Assembly (NCBI GenBank): GCA_017935745.1
Contig: JAGBGX010000010.1
Span: 186,001-250,000, forward strand
DNA length: 64,000 nt
Reading direction: 5' to 3'
Source of the DNA: Treponema sp.
GTDB lineage: Bacteria; Spirochaetota; Spirochaetia; Treponematales; Treponemataceae
Part shown: positions 8,845 through 17,845 of the stretch, piece by piece
Position numbering within the stretch: position 1 is the first letter of the stretch
Layout: every line of letters begins with the position of its first letter
Translations under genes and position numbers: made by a program
Notes under the pieces: model-generated
Seen by the model: only the letters and a program-made list of their open reading frames with translations
Database searches by the model: none
Told to the model about the DNA's origin: nothing

Positions 8845-9576
8845 ATGGCAGAAAATGTAGTTTTTTCACAGGAGCGCAGTGTTACGTCTGCGTTTATCGA
8901 CAGCTCAACAAAGCTTGGAATTGCGCAGGCCGTGCTGATGGTTCAGGACAACCTTACAGAATGCTTTGCACAGCTTGGCTGCGACGGAATCACCTGGCGC
9001 GAGCAGTTCAGCGTTTTCTGGGTCTTTACAAAGACAAAGGTGCATTTTAACCGCCGTCCGCTGTGGCGTGAAAAAATCACCGCGCAGACATTTCCTGTGG
9101 TGTCCTCCGGGTTTCGCTGTGAAATCAATACAGTTTTTCTTGATGCGGACGGAATGCCGCTCGTCACTGCAAATCAGGAGGCATGCGTCCTCAGCCTGGA
9201 AACGCACCGTCCGGTAAAGCTTGCTTCCCTTCCGTTTCCGCAGGACTCGCTGCCGCCGCCTGTCTGCAATGAGCCTTTTTCAAAACTTCCGCAGGATTTT
9301 TCCGAAGCTGATTTCCAGTACAGTCAGACTGTCCGCTCGCAGCATATCGACATGTCCCGCCACATGAACAACATTGAGTACATCAGGCTTGCGCTCAATG
9401 TTTTTTCTGACAGTTTCTTGCAGTCACATGAGCCTGTGTCGCTGGAAGTTCATTACAGAGGCGAAAGCTGTGAAGGCCAGCTGCTCAGGATTTTCAGCCG
9501 CACAGAAGGCAGCGTGACATTTGTCCGTATCTGCGAGGGCAGTCGGTGCGTGTTTGAAATGCGGATATCGTTCTAG
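8845..9576 (+). CDS. acyl-ACP thioesterase family protein
   Basis: 243 residues from ATG 8845. The family (plant FatA/B-like, double hotdog) hydrolyses acyl-acyl carrier protein to release fatty acids in the cytoplasm. The first hotdog shows LTECFAQLGCDGITW and WVFTKTKVHFNRRPLW. The second shows the substrate-loop pattern HIDMSRHMNNIEYIRLAL, close to the family hallmark with H-D-x-N-x-H-x-N-N residues, then a VHYRGES strand. The length matches bacterial members. Its -10 element lies so close to the ATG that the transcript is probably leaderless. Confidence 0.82.
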   Translation: MAENVVFSQERSVTSAFIDSSTKLGIAQAVLMVQDNLTECFAQLGCDGITWREQFSVFWVFTKTKVHFNRRPLWREKITAQTFPVVSSGFRCEINTVFLDADGMPLVTANQEACVLSLETHRPVKLASLPFPQDSLPPPVCNEPFSKLPQDFSEADFQYSQTVRSQHIDMSRHMNNIEYIRLALNVFSDSFLQSHEPVSLEVHYRGESCEGQLLRIFSRTEGSVTFVRICEGSRCVFEMRISF

Positions 9577-9602
9577 CTGCGTTTTTTCCTGTCTGGAGAT
9601 TG

Positions 9603-9631
9603 TAGACACAGAAAACAGGATAGTCTATAGT
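9603..9631 (+). promoter_or_regulatory. putative sigma70 promoter of uppP
   Basis: TAGACA (9603-9608), 17-base spacer, TATAGT (9626-9631), giving a leader of about 46 bases that includes AGGAGG before the uppP start. Confidence 0.45.
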
Positions 9632-9683
9632 GTATGCAGAGACAGCAGAAGCCGGCTTTGCCGGAGCGCGCAGGAGGATATAA

Positions 9684-10514
9684 TTGTCAGTTTTTCAGGG
9701 AATCATACTTGGCTTGCTTCAGGGAATTGCGGAATTTCTTCCCGTTTCTTCTTCCGGGCATCTTGCCGTTGCTCAGCATCTGTTCGGCTTGACGGAAGTT
9801 CCGCTTCTGTTTGATGTATTCTTGCATCTGGCGACGCTGCTTGCCGTTGTTCTCTTTTTTCGGAAGAAAATATGGAAGCTGCTCTGTTCCTTTATAAGCA
9901 TTTTCCTTCCGCGGAAGGAAAATCAGCCGGATTCCATTGCTGCGGACAAAACGTATATTGCCGCGCTGCTGCTTGCGACTGCGGTTACAGGAGCTGCCGG
10001 AGTTTTGACTTCAAAACTGATTAGCGGAATTTCCATAAAGGCTGTCTGCGCCGGATTTATCTGCACCGCGATGCTTTTGATTCTTTCTTCCGCAGCTGAA
10101 AAAAAATATTCCGCGCGGCCTGATGCAAAACCGGCGGAAACTCCCCCGGACTGGCGGCAGGCGCTGGCAATCGGTCTTTTTCAGGGAATCGGAACGCTGC
10201 CGGGAATTTCCAGAAGCGGCTCTACAATCGCAGGCTCGCTTTTTTGCGGCGTGAGCAGGGAAATGGCAGGAGAATTTTCGTTTATTGTTTCGATTCCTGC
10301 AATCATCGGAGCGTTTATTCTTGAAGCAAAAGATCTGGGCGAAGTTGCTTCCGGCATAGGAGCGGCTCCTGTTGCCGCAGGCTGTGCGGCGGCATTTGTC
10401 AGCGGATACTGCGCGCTCGCCTGGCTCATGAAGCTGATACGAAAAGGCCGCCTTGAGTGGTTTGCCGCGTATCTTGTTCCGCTGGGAGTTCTCGGGCTGA
10501 TTTTCCTGAAGTGA
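9684..10514 (+). CDS. uppP: undecaprenyl-diphosphatase
   Basis: 276 residues. The start is TTG 9684, selected because AGGAGG lies six bases upstream. The integral membrane enzyme dephosphorylates undecaprenyl pyrophosphate to recycle the lipid carrier for peptidoglycan and glycan synthesis. Both family signatures are intact: GIAEFLPVSSSGHLA (about residues 14-28), with the catalytic Glu and Ser-rich loop, and GIGTLPGISRSGSTI (about residues 172-186), with the key Arg. Seven to eight hydrophobic segments are visible. The stop is followed closely by the convergent purD gene. Confidence 0.95.
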   Translation: MSVFQGIILGLLQGIAEFLPVSSSGHLAVAQHLFGLTEVPLLFDVFLHLATLLAVVLFFRKKIWKLLCSFISIFLPRKENQPDSIAADKTYIAALLLATAVTGAAGVLTSKLISGISIKAVCAGFICTAMLLILSSAAEKKYSARPDAKPAETPPDWRQALAIGLFQGIGTLPGISRSGSTIAGSLFCGVSREMAGEFSFIVSIPAIIGAFILEAKDLGEVASGIGAAPVAAGCAAAFVSGYCALAWLMKLIRKGRLEWFAAYLVPLGVLGLIFLK

Positions 10515-10538
10515 AATTTCCCGCGGAACATTTTTGCT

Positions 10539-11888
10539 TCAGCTTGATTCAGCCGCGCCTGGAAGCCCGATGTCCTTTCTGTAGAACATAGCGTCGAACT
10601 GGATGCAGTCCATTGCCCTGTAAGCTTTCTGCCATGCATCGTCAAATGTGTCTCCGTGCGCAGAGCAGGCAAGGACTCTTCCTCCGCTTGTGACCAGCTT
10701 TTCTCCGCCGGAATTATGCCTTCTGTTTTCCATTGCGCCTGCGATAAATAGCTTTGCACCTGACTCCTGCATGCGCTTTTCGTCAATTGAAATGCCGCAT
10801 CCTTTTTTATAAGACCGCGGATATCCTCCGCTCACTGCAACAGGCGCGACAACAAATCCGTTTTTCCAATTGAGATTGAATGAGTGCAGCGTGCCGTCTG
10901 CAATTGATGTGCAAAGCGCGGCAAAGTCGCAGTCCATCAGCGGAAGCACGGCCTGTGTTTCCGGGTCGCCGAGGCGCACATTGTATTCAAGGCATTTCGG
11001 TCCGTCTTTTGTGAGCATCAGTCCGAAGAAAATGAATCCGCGGTAATCATAGTTTTCCGCAATGAGTCCTTTCAGTGTCGGCTCAAGGACTGTGCTTTTA
11101 AACTGGGCTGTAATTTCATCAGTTACATCGCTTACAGGGGCAACTGCGCCCATGCCTCCTGTGTTCGGACCTTTTGCTCCGTCACACAGCCGCTTATGAT
11201 CGCGGGCGCTCACAAACGGCACAATGCAGGCTTTTCCCTGTCCGGCCAGCTCAGGTGTGACGCAGACTGCTGCAAGAATTGAAATTTCTGTTCCGCGAAG
11301 ATATTCTTCTATGACAAGCTTTTTTCCGGCATCTCCGGCAAGGCTTCCGCTCATAAGCTCTTCAATGGCATTGGCGGCTTCCTGTTCCGTTTTTGCAACA
11401 ACAACACCTTTGCCGGCTGCAAGTCCGTCAGCCTTTATGACAATAGGTGCGCCCTGCTCATGAATGTATGCGAGGGCTTCATCTTTTGAAGTGAATGTTC
11501 TGCTTTTTGCGCAGGCAACTCCGTGCGTGTGCATGAATTCCTTTGCACGGTTCTTGCTTGCTTCGAGCTGAGCCGCATCATGCTTTGCGCCCACCGCAGG
11601 AATTCCGGCATCCCAAAATGCGTCAGCAAGTCCTTCCGCCAGAGGATTTTCAGGCCCTATGACGGCAAGGCTGCATTTGTTTTCCAGAGCGATTTTCACG
11701 TATGCTTCATTGCCGTTCGCTCCGCACAGATACGGGCAGTCCGAAAAACTGACGTTTCTGCATTTATGCTCAAAGGCTGTGCCCCCGTTTCCAGGAACAC
11801 AGATTACTTCTTCAACAGAACTGCTTTGAGACAGCTTCCAGGCGATTGCGTGCTCACGTCCGCCGTTTCCTACAACAATAACTTTCAT
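10539..11888 (-). CDS. purD: phosphoribosylamine-glycine ligase
   Basis: 449 residues. GAR synthetase, the second step of purine synthesis, joining glycine to phosphoribosylamine with ATP. The N-terminal domain begins MKVIVVGNGGREHAIAWKL. The ATP-grasp core shows IVIKADGLAAGKGVVV, RDHKRLCDGAKGPNTGGMGA and LEYNVRLGDPETQAVLP. It is slightly longer than the usual ~425 residues. The nearby extended -10 (TGCTATCAT on the minus strand, 11895-11903) ends six bases from the start codon, so it may be transcribed as a leaderless message independently of the glucosaminidase gene upstream. Confidence 0.95.
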   Translation of the reverse strand: MKVIVVGNGGREHAIAWKLSQSSSVEEVICVPGNGGTAFEHKCRNVSFSDCPYLCGANGNEAYVKIALENKCSLAVIGPENPLAEGLADAFWDAGIPAVGAKHDAAQLEASKNRAKEFMHTHGVACAKSRTFTSKDEALAYIHEQGAPIVIKADGLAAGKGVVVAKTEQEAANAIEELMSGSLAGDAGKKLVIEEYLRGTEISILAAVCVTPELAGQGKACIVPFVSARDHKRLCDGAKGPNTGGMGAVAPVSDVTDEITAQFKSTVLEPTLKGLIAENYDYRGFIFFGLMLTKDGPKCLEYNVRLGDPETQAVLPLMDCDFAALCTSIADGTLHSFNLNWKNGFVVAPVAVSGGYPRSYKKGCGISIDEKRMQESGAKLFIAGAMENRRHNSGGEKLVTSGGRVLACSAHGDTFDDAWQKAYRAMDCIQFDAMFYRKDIGLPGAAESS

Positions 11889-11894
11889 GCGGAT

Positions 11895-11903
11895 ATGATA
11901 GCA
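11895..11903 (-). promoter_or_regulatory. extended -10 of purD
   Basis: On the minus strand TGCTATCAT ends six bases before the purD ATG (11888). No good -35 or ribosome site is seen. This is consistent with an extended -10, leaderless transcript. Confidence 0.42.
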
Positions 11904-11930
11904 CAGAATGCAAAAAAATAACAGGGGAAT

Positions 11931-12509
11931 CTAAAATGATTCCATTCTGACAAGCAGCTGCTCAAGCTTTGCAGAATAGCTTTTGTCGGCGGCCCATGTC
12001 CCGGAAAGCCCTTCAATCGTCGGCGACTTTCCCCGCGGCTGCACATACCGGTAGCGCCTGTCTATGCACTCATTGTTCAGGACGGAAGATTCATCTGTGG
12101 CATACGCATGCAGGTGCTGAATGTGCGCCCGCACTCCGAGCTGCTCCGTTGCAAATGTTTCGCCGGGATGGTCAGCGTCTATGGCTCCAAGCCCGCAGTA
12201 ATTGTGCATTTCAGGCGTGACGAGGTTTCCGAACCGCAGGAATCCGGTTTCAAGGCACATCTGGGCAAACGCGCAGTCGCTGTTGATTCCTTCAGCCGCT
12301 GCTTCCTGAACATACAGGGCTGCCAGCCGCGCAACTTCCGCTTTGTCCGCATCGGGATGTGCGCTCATAAAGAAGTCATACAGCTGCTCTTCCGTTTTTA
12401 TTCCGCTGTCAGTCAGATTTCTGGAAATTTCGCTGCGTCCGGCTGTTGAAACGCATGAAAGCACAAGAAATGCGGGAGCCAGTAAAATCAATAAAAGAAA
12501 ATGCTTCAT
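11931..12509 (-). CDS. glucosaminidase-domain lipoprotein
   Basis: 192 residues. The N-terminus is a lipoprotein signal (hydrophobic residues 4-18 ending LVLSC, Cys 19). The remainder matches the mannosyl-glycoprotein endo-beta-N-acetylglucosaminidase (glucosaminidase) fold: AEGINSDCAFAQMCLETGFLRF, with the presumed catalytic Glu, then MHNYCGLGA and a VRAHIQHLHAYA helix. The likely role is peptidoglycan trimming in the periplasm. It lies seven bases downstream of pyrH on the same strand. Confidence 0.8.
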   Translation of the reverse strand: MKHFLLLILLAPAFLVLSCVSTAGRSEISRNLTDSGIKTEEQLYDFFMSAHPDADKAEVARLAALYVQEAAAEGINSDCAFAQMCLETGFLRFGNLVTPEMHNYCGLGAIDADHPGETFATEQLGVRAHIQHLHAYATDESSVLNNECIDRRYRYVQPRGKSPTIEGLSGTWAADKSYSAKLEQLLVRMESF

Positions 12510-12515
12510 ATAGTT

Positions 12516-13238
12516 TCAGCCTGAAATAACAGTTCCTGCATATGCTCTGCCGTCAAGAATTGCCTGAATGTTGGCAATGTTTTTTCCGGCCGCGCAGATT
12601 ACTGAAAGTCCGAGTTCCTGTGCCTTTTTTGAAGCGACGGGATCAAACGGGCAGTTTTTTCCTGGAATCCATTCGTCTCCGACCATGCGCCTGAATTCGC
12701 TCCATGAGATGCTGTCAATTGGACGCGCATCGGGATTTTTGCGCGGATCATCGGTGTACACTTTTTCAATGTTTGAAAGGTTGACGACTGTATCGGCATG
12801 AAACCGCTGGGCAAGCAGAACCGCGTCATTGTCCGTGGAGAATCCCGGCTTCCATCCGGCCGCAACCAGAATCCGTCCCGTGAATTCCACTGCTTCCGTA
12901 GGATCGGTTACGACTTCCTGAACGCACAGGGTGCCGAACACCGCTTTCAGAAGCTGGGCATTCAGGCGTGTTGCCATGATTCCGATCCAGTCACAGGCAA
13001 GATCCGCTTCAGATGACGCCGAATTCTGCTGCATGTCTGCGCAGTGTTCTGCCGCCGCCCGGTATGCTGCCTGGTATGTTCTGGCAGGGCCGCCTCCTCC
13101 CGCAACAAGGATAAGGCGTGTGCCGCTGTTTTCAGAAAGCCACCGGCAGATCATGCCGGCAAATTCACAAAGAAAGCCTGTGTCGGGCTTGTCGGGCGCA
13201 ATAATCGAGCCGCCCACGCTCAGCACTTTTGTAACCAT
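12516..13238 (-). CDS. pyrH: UMP kinase, archaeal/spirochaetal type
   Basis: 240 residues from ATG 13238, with AGAGG upstream on the minus strand. A longer frame to 13532 lies inside the next gene and is rejected. The amino-acid kinase fold shows KVLSVGGSIIAP, LVAGGGGPARTY, GWKPGFSTDNDAVLLA, and VVNLSNIEKVYTDDPRKNP, which binds nucleotide. It phosphorylates UMP to UDP in pyrimidine metabolism. The sequence style is that of the archaeal-type PyrH family used by spirochaetes, not the E. coli type. Confidence 0.88.
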   Translation of the reverse strand: MVTKVLSVGGSIIAPDKPDTGFLCEFAGMICRWLSENSGTRLILVAGGGGPARTYQAAYRAAAEHCADMQQNSASSEADLACDWIGIMATRLNAQLLKAVFGTLCVQEVVTDPTEAVEFTGRILVAAGWKPGFSTDNDAVLLAQRFHADTVVNLSNIEKVYTDDPRKNPDARPIDSISWSEFRRMVGDEWIPGKNCPFDPVASKKAQELGLSVICAAGKNIANIQAILDGRAYAGTVISG

Positions 13239-13258
13239 AAAAACCTCTGTATATAAAA

Positions 13259-14971
13259 TCAGTAAATTCCCTGAATCACGGGATTGTTCCATAGCGAGCT
13301 GTAGCTTGAAGTCGCGTCTCCCGCTTCTTCCCAGATTGACTGCAAGGCGTATGTTCTCGGCCGGTAGACAACCTTGCTGTTTAAGGATGACTGGCGGATC
13401 TGCTTCCAGCCCCGGCTGAAGGCAATATGCTGATTGTCCAGATTTCCAAAGTAAAATTCCTGCGGACTGCCTGTCTCTATGAACGGGGAAAACGGAAGTC
13501 CTGCGCCCAGGGACACATCGACAGGAAACCATCCGTAGCCTTCAAAGTAAATTTCTGTCCACCAGTGCGGAACAACGGAATTTTTGTCGCTGACAAGAAT
13601 TCCTGCCACAGGAACGGCCGGAATTTCTGCTGCCCGGCACAAAGCGGTAAACAGGACTGCAAAATCGTAGGCATCCCCTCTTTTTTTTCTGATTATGTCA
13701 AGCACTGAAATGTCTCCGCTCCTGACTTTCTCAGAAATATCATAGCTGGAAACCATAAAGTCATAGATAAGCCTTGCTGTTTTCCATGGATTCCGCTCGT
13801 TTCCTGCGATTGTCTCAAGCAGCCTGGAAACCGCCTGGGAGTCAGACGGCACGCACATGTCAGCAGAAGTATATTTCATGTACAGCGGATTTTCTGCGCT
13901 GTACACGGCCTGCATTCCTTTTTCGCGGAAATTGCCCTGCACGCTGCAAGCGCTTACGACAAATGTCTGGCTGAACCGCTCCTTGTTGTTTGTAATCTGA
14001 TTAAGCTGCCTTTTGTGAATCACATCATGCTCATCATCCAGAATAAACGGCTCAGGGTACACTTCAGTAAGCTGCACATACGGCTGAAATGAAGAAACTG
14101 CCGGCTTGGGAATATACAGCAGGATTGTGCTTTCCTGATTTGAAACATGATTTGAAATGTCAGCTGCAACCTGGACAACATACGTCCGCCTGTGCGCATA
14201 CTGCTTTTTTCCAGAGGGAAACTCAAGGCTGATTTTTTGAGGGCTGCTTGAGCCGCGCTCTGTTTCTACAAAGACAGCGCCTGAGTCCGCGCCGTCGGGA
14301 ACTCTCACCGTAATTTCCGAATCGGACCATGAAACATAGTCAAAGTCATCTGCATTGGCAGGAATGTACAGGCTGATTTTTTCCTGGCTGTCTGAGTCCT
14401 GCTCGGAAAGAAAGGATGCGGTTTTGTCCCTGTTTGCGGTAAAGTACACTGCTGAGTCTCCCCGCGCGCTGCCAAAATGTGAGCCGTGTATAGTGATTTT
14501 TTGGCCTGTCCGCGCGCCTTTTTCGGGCGAGATGGATGATATGGAAGGAACTGAAGTGCCCGGAAGCTCACGCACTGCGACAGGAATTCCTGTTTCGTTT
14601 GCAAAGAATGCCGGATCGGAAACTCCTGCTGAAGTTCCGACTGTCACAAGCCCGTCCTGAACGTTTGGCGGCAGAACAACCCGGATTTGGCCGTCGCTCC
14701 ATGAAACATATCCGCTTGCCGTAATTCTGGAGCCTGCTATTTCAACGTATGAAGTTCCGCGCGTTTCCCCGAATCCGCCGCCCTGTATTGTCATTTCATC
14801 GCCGGGAGAGCCGATTAACGGAGAAATTGATTCAATGAACGGCTTTTTTTTTGCTTTTATGCTGATCAGGCTGAAAAAAACAAAGGCGGCTGTCAGAATA
14901 AAAAGCCAGCTTGCTGTTCTGGCAAGCGGAGAGCTTCTGAGGAGGCTGCGGTACGATTGTAAAAGGCTCAA
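13259..14971 (-). CDS. IPT/TIG-domain protein with transglutaminase-like domain lacking the catalytic Cys
   Basis: 570 residues. The start is TTG 14971, with AGGA about eight bases upstream overlapping the end of the anti-sigma gene. One N-terminal transmembrane helix (about residues 20-38) is followed by two IPT/TIG immunoglobulin-like domains: IESISPLIGSPGDEMTIQGGGF and ISSISPEKGARTGQKITIHGSHF, each with a later SWSD strand. A middle domain and a C-terminal transglutaminase-like core come next. In the core the usual G-x-C-x-x-F-A motif reads GDAYDFA, with Ala at about residue 434 replacing Cys. His (PHWWTE, about 469) and Asp (FPVDVS, about 485) remain. It is therefore probably a binding or structural pseudo-enzyme in the periplasm. 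It lies directly downstream of the sigma/anti-sigma pair and may be part of its output. Confidence 0.8.
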   Translation of the reverse strand: MSLLQSYRSLLRSSPLARTASWLFILTAAFVFFSLISIKAKKKPFIESISPLIGSPGDEMTIQGGGFGETRGTSYVEIAGSRITASGYVSWSDGQIRVVLPPNVQDGLVTVGTSAGVSDPAFFANETGIPVAVRELPGTSVPSISSISPEKGARTGQKITIHGSHFGSARGDSAVYFTANRDKTASFLSEQDSDSQEKISLYIPANADDFDYVSWSDSEITVRVPDGADSGAVFVETERGSSSPQKISLEFPSGKKQYAHRRTYVVQVAADISNHVSNQESTILLYIPKPAVSSFQPYVQLTEVYPEPFILDDEHDVIHKRQLNQITNNKERFSQTFVVSACSVQGNFREKGMQAVYSAENPLYMKYTSADMCVPSDSQAVSRLLETIAGNERNPWKTARLIYDFMVSSYDISEKVRSGDISVLDIIRKKRGDAYDFAVLFTALCRAAEIPAVPVAGILVSDKNSVVPHWWTEIYFEGYGWFPVDVSLGAGLPFSPFIETGSPQEFYFGNLDNQHIAFSRGWKQIRQSSLNSKVVYRPRTYALQSIWEEAGDATSSYSSLWNNPVIQGIY

Positions 14972-14972
14972 T

Positions 14973-15692
14973 TCATTTTCCTATGCCGTCATGTATTTCA
15001 TCAAAAGGATAGAATGCTTTAAGCGCAAATGAGCTGTAATTCTTTTCTGGATGCGCTTCCTGGGGACAGAAAACATCGTAGCTTGCAAGCGGCGGCTTTT
15101 GATGCAGCTTTTTGTATCTGGGGCTTCCTGCCACCATCATCGGAACGAAAGCCGCTGTGCCTTCAGCTGAAACGGGAAGCGCATAGAACTGCTGCTCGTT
15201 GCTTTCAGAGGCAAGCATTTCGTTTAAAACTGACACATCAATGTTACCTTCCGCCTTCACCTGGTTTGCCACTGAAGAAATTGACGTGCGTGCAACAGGC
15301 TGAAATGAAGCGATCTGATTCTGCATAGCGCTGCTTTTGCTGGAGCCGGGAAGAATGAGCGCAACTGCCGCTGCCGCTGCTATTCCGGCCGCAAAGTATT
15401 TTATGCCGCTGATTTTGGGGAATGAAACGGCGCTTTTATGATGCTGTGTGATCTTGCTGTAAGAAAGGCGGATTTGAAGCCGTTCAAAGCTGGCGTCCAG
15501 ATCGTTCTGGGAAAAATGAAACGCGTTTTTGTCTGCCTGGAACGCATTTTTTAAAGCGCGGAACTGTTCCAGCTTGGCGGAGCAGTCCGGGCAGGAACGC
15601 ACATGGGATTCGTATGCTGCAATGTAATTGTGAGGAAGCTCGCCGTCCAGATAAACGGAATGAATGTCTGTTTCAGGACAAGTATACATCAT
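14973..15692 (-). CDS. zinc-finger anti-sigma factor
   Basis: 239 residues. The N-terminal zinc-binding anti-sigma domain has the H-x3-C-x2-C pattern (HVRSCPDC, about residues 30-37) after an LDGELP segment typical of mycothiol-type/zf-HC2 regulators. One transmembrane helix (about residues 101-120) and an extracytoplasmic domain of about 120 residues with no recognised family follow. It overlaps the sigma gene by 20 bases, so the pair is translationally coupled. The expected role is to hold the sigma factor at the membrane until an envelope signal arrives. Confidence 0.82.
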   Translation of the reverse strand: MMYTCPETDIHSVYLDGELPHNYIAAYESHVRSCPDCSAKLEQFRALKNAFQADKNAFHFSQNDLDASFERLQIRLSYSKITQHHKSAVSFPKISGIKYFAAGIAAAAAVALILPGSSKSSAMQNQIASFQPVARTSISSVANQVKAEGNIDVSVLNEMLASESNEQQFYALPVSAEGTAAFVPMMVAGSPRYKKLHQKPPLASYDVFCPQEAHPEKNYSSFALKAFYPFDEIHDGIGK

Positions 15693-16227
15693 CTTCTCCT
15701 ATAAGCTTTAACAGCTGGGCTTTTGCCCGGAACACCCGCACCTTTACGTTCCCCTCTGTAATTCCAAGCTGCTGCCCGATTTCTTTGTAATTCATATCGG
15801 CATATTCTTTTAGAATAAGCACTTCTTTCAAGTTGTCAGGAAGCTTGTTCAGGGCTTCCACTGCGATTTTCTTTGCTTCGTTCTTTAAAAGCTCCGTTTC
15901 TCCGCTTTCCATGTGCTGCCTGCTTTCATACAGAGCCTTATGGTATGCGTTTGCTTCCCTTGTCTTGCGCTTTGCATAGTTCAGGGATGCATTTTTTACC
16001 ACACGGATAAGCCAGAACGTTGCATCATTTAAAGAAGGAAAAACAAGTCCTTTTTCATTCGCCTTTATAAAGGAATCATGAACAAGGTCTTCCGCCGCCT
16101 CCTCTTCGCCTACAATTTTAAATGAAACTTTGAATAACAGTTCCATTGCCGAGTCGTATAGCTTTCTAAAGTCCTTTGGATCCGCGCAGTGTATTGCGCC
16201 AGATTCGCTTTTATTAAAAGTAAACAC
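15673..16227 (-). CDS. rpoE: ECF RNA polymerase sigma factor
   Basis: 184 residues. Region 2 (YDSAMELLFKVSFKIVGEEEAAEDLVHDSFIKA) and region 4 with the helix-turn-helix (YKEIGQQLGITEGNVKVRVFRAKAQL) are clear. There is no region 1 or 3, as expected for group 4 sigma factors. It is followed by a coupled anti-sigma gene and preceded by cysS on the same strand. This order, with murB beyond, matches the T. pallidum TP0090-TP0093 region as I recall it. The signal and regulon cannot be told from the sequence. Confidence 0.92.
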   Translation of the reverse strand: MFTFNKSESGAIHCADPKDFRKLYDSAMELLFKVSFKIVGEEEAAEDLVHDSFIKANEKGLVFPSLNDATFWLIRVVKNASLNYAKRKTREANAYHKALYESRQHMESGETELLKNEAKKIAVEALNKLPDNLKEVLILKEYADMNYKEIGQQLGITEGNVKVRVFRAKAQLLKLIGEDDVYLS

Positions 16228-16251
16228 AATAAGTTCCGTCCGGTTACATTG

Positions 16252-17793
16252 TTATGTTCTGGTCCAGGCCGGTCCTGCCGGGGTGTCTGTTACTGTGATT
16301 CCTCTTGCCGCAAGCTGCGCCCTGATTTCGTCTGCCCGCGCGAAATTCCGTGCCTTTTTTGCAGCAGCCCGCTCGCTGACAAGAGCATCGATTTCTCCGG
16401 CTTCCGGGTCGCCGCTGTGGTCTTGGGAGACTGGGCTTTCCATTTTTTCAGTTTCTTTAAGGAAGGAATCTGCGCTTTCTGCAAGCTTTAGCCCGAGGAC
16501 GCTGTCCATGCGGTCAATCAGCGAAAGCGCCTCCGCCGGAGCAAGGGAGGAGTCTTTTATGACTTTGGAAATCTGGCTGAGCGCGACCGGCGTAAGCAGA
16601 TCGTTCTCGAGCGCGGACTGGAACGCGTCCATATATCCGCACGCCCGTTCCGAAAGCCCCGCGCGGTCATTCGCCTGTCCTTTCGCGTATTTTTTTGCGG
16701 CAGGCAGTTTTTCTCCGCCGGCTTTCTGCATAAGCTTTGCAATTTTCTGAATCAGGCTTGCCCGTCCGTTCTTCGCGCTGTCCATCGCGTCCCAGCTGAA
16801 ATAAATCTGCTTGCGGTAATGTGCGCCCAAAAGGAAAAAGCGGTAGTCAAGCGGACTGTAGCCTCTGTCAACAAGCGTCTTGAGGCGCAGGAAATTTCCG
16901 CCGGACTTAGACATTTTCTCCGCTCCGCCTTCCTCCGCAGCCTTTTTGTCCTTTGCGATGACAAGAAATTCATTGTGCAGCCAGTAATTCACCCATTTTC
17001 TGCCGGTCGCGCCTTCGCTCTGGGCAATTTCGTTTGTATGATGAATCGGAACGTGGTCGATTCCGCCGGTATGAATGTCAAAATGCTCGCCGAGATACTT
17101 CATGCTCATCGCGGAGCATTCGATGTGCCAGCCCGGATATCCGCGTCCCCACGGAGAGTCCCACGTGAGCGCCTGATTCTCAAACTTCGACTTGGTGAAC
17201 CACAGCACAAAATCGGCAGGATTGCGCTTGTTTTTGTCAACGACGACGACATCGCGCTCGCCGGCACCGGCACGGAGCTCATCAAGATTCAGCTGCGCCA
17301 GCTCGCCGTACTGCGGATATGTCGTGACATCGTAGTATACATTTCCGCCCGCCATATACGTGTGTCCGTTCGCCTCGATGCGCTTTATCAGGTCTATCAT
17401 GTCCTGAATATGCTCGGTCGCCTTGCAGATGACGTCGGGACGGATAATGTTCAGAGAATCAATGTCGGAAAGAAACGCATCGGTGTAAAACTTCGCGACC
17501 TCAAGCACGGACTGATGACGCTCCGCCGCGGACTTCACCATTTTGTCGTCTCCGGCATCCGCATCGCCGGTAAGATGCCCGACATCCGTTATGTTCATCA
17601 CATGTTTTTTATCGTATCCAAGAAACGTCAGCGTTCTGTCCAGAATGTCAAGAAAAACATACGCGCGCAGGTTTCCGATATGCGCATAATTATAAACGGT
17701 AGGCCCGCAGCCGTAGAACCCGACGAACCCTTCCCGAATCGGCTTGAATTCCTGCATTGTGCGGCCCATTGTATTGTACAGTCTCAGCGCCAT
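16252..17793 (-). CDS. cysS: cysteinyl-tRNA synthetase
   Basis: 513 residues. Class I aminoacyl-tRNA synthetase. The zinc/ATP site [13 protein letters not shown] (residues 29-41) includes the HIGH-type motif as HIGN. EKMSKS (about residues 293-298) is the KMSKS loop, and HIECSAM and [15 protein letters not shown] are zinc and adenylate contacts. A GAGGG-type ribosome site precedes the ATG on the minus strand. It is divergent from murB with a 52-base gap. The gene is GC-rich, so its antisense strand carries a long spurious open frame. Confidence 0.96.
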   Translation of the reverse strand: MALRLYNTMGRTMQEFKPIREGFVGFYGCGPTVYNYAHIGNLRAYVFLDILDRTLTFLGYDKKHVMNITDVGHLTGDADAGDDKMVKSAAERHQSVLEVAKFYTDAFLSDIDSLNIIRPDVICKATEHIQDMIDLIKRIEANGHTYMAGGNVYYDVTTYPQYGELAQLNLDELRAGAGERDVVVVDKNKRNPADFVLWFTKSKFENQALTWDSPWGRGYPGWHIECSAMSMKYLGEHFDIHTGGIDHVPIHHTNEIAQSEGATGRKWVNYWLHNEFLVIAKDKKAAEEGGAEKMSKSGGNFLRLKTLVDRGYSPLDYRFFLLGAHYRKQIYFSWDAMDSAKNGRASLIQKIAKLMQKAGGEKLPAAKKYAKGQANDRAGLSERACGYMDAFQSALENDLLTPVALSQISKVIKDSSLAPAEALSLIDRMDSVLGLKLAESADSFLKETEKMESPVSQDHSGDPEAGEIDALVSERAAAKKARNFARADEIRAQLAARGITVTDTPAGPAWTRT

Positions 17794-17830
17794 TTTTCCC
17801 TCTAAAGTGGTGATTTTTTTACTTTTTTAC

Positions 17831-17836
17831 TATAAA
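17831..17836 (+). promoter_or_regulatory. -10 element of murB
   Basis: TATAAA nine bases before ATG 17846, within the 52-base divergent gap with cysS. The -35 is weak. The predicted leader is about three bases, and no ribosome site is seen. Confidence 0.35.
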
Positions 17837-17845
17837 ATAAACCTG

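Noticed and set aside
10181-10786. Minus-strand frame of 201 codons across uppP and purD ends
   Set aside because: It overlaps two firm genes in other frames and has no start signal or family.
13427-13708. Small plus-strand frames opposite the transglutaminase-like gene
   Set aside because: They are shadows of the firm minus-strand gene and have no start signals.
16130-16750. Plus-strand frame of 206 codons rich in Ser and Ala opposite cysS and rpoE
   Set aside because: Antisense shadow of two firm genes; low-complexity translation.
16819-17805. Long plus-strand open frame of 328 codons opposite cysS
   Set aside because: It is the antisense shadow of a GC-rich cysS gene with all class I synthetase motifs. 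The composition is Arg/Val-rich, and there is no ribosome site or domain.
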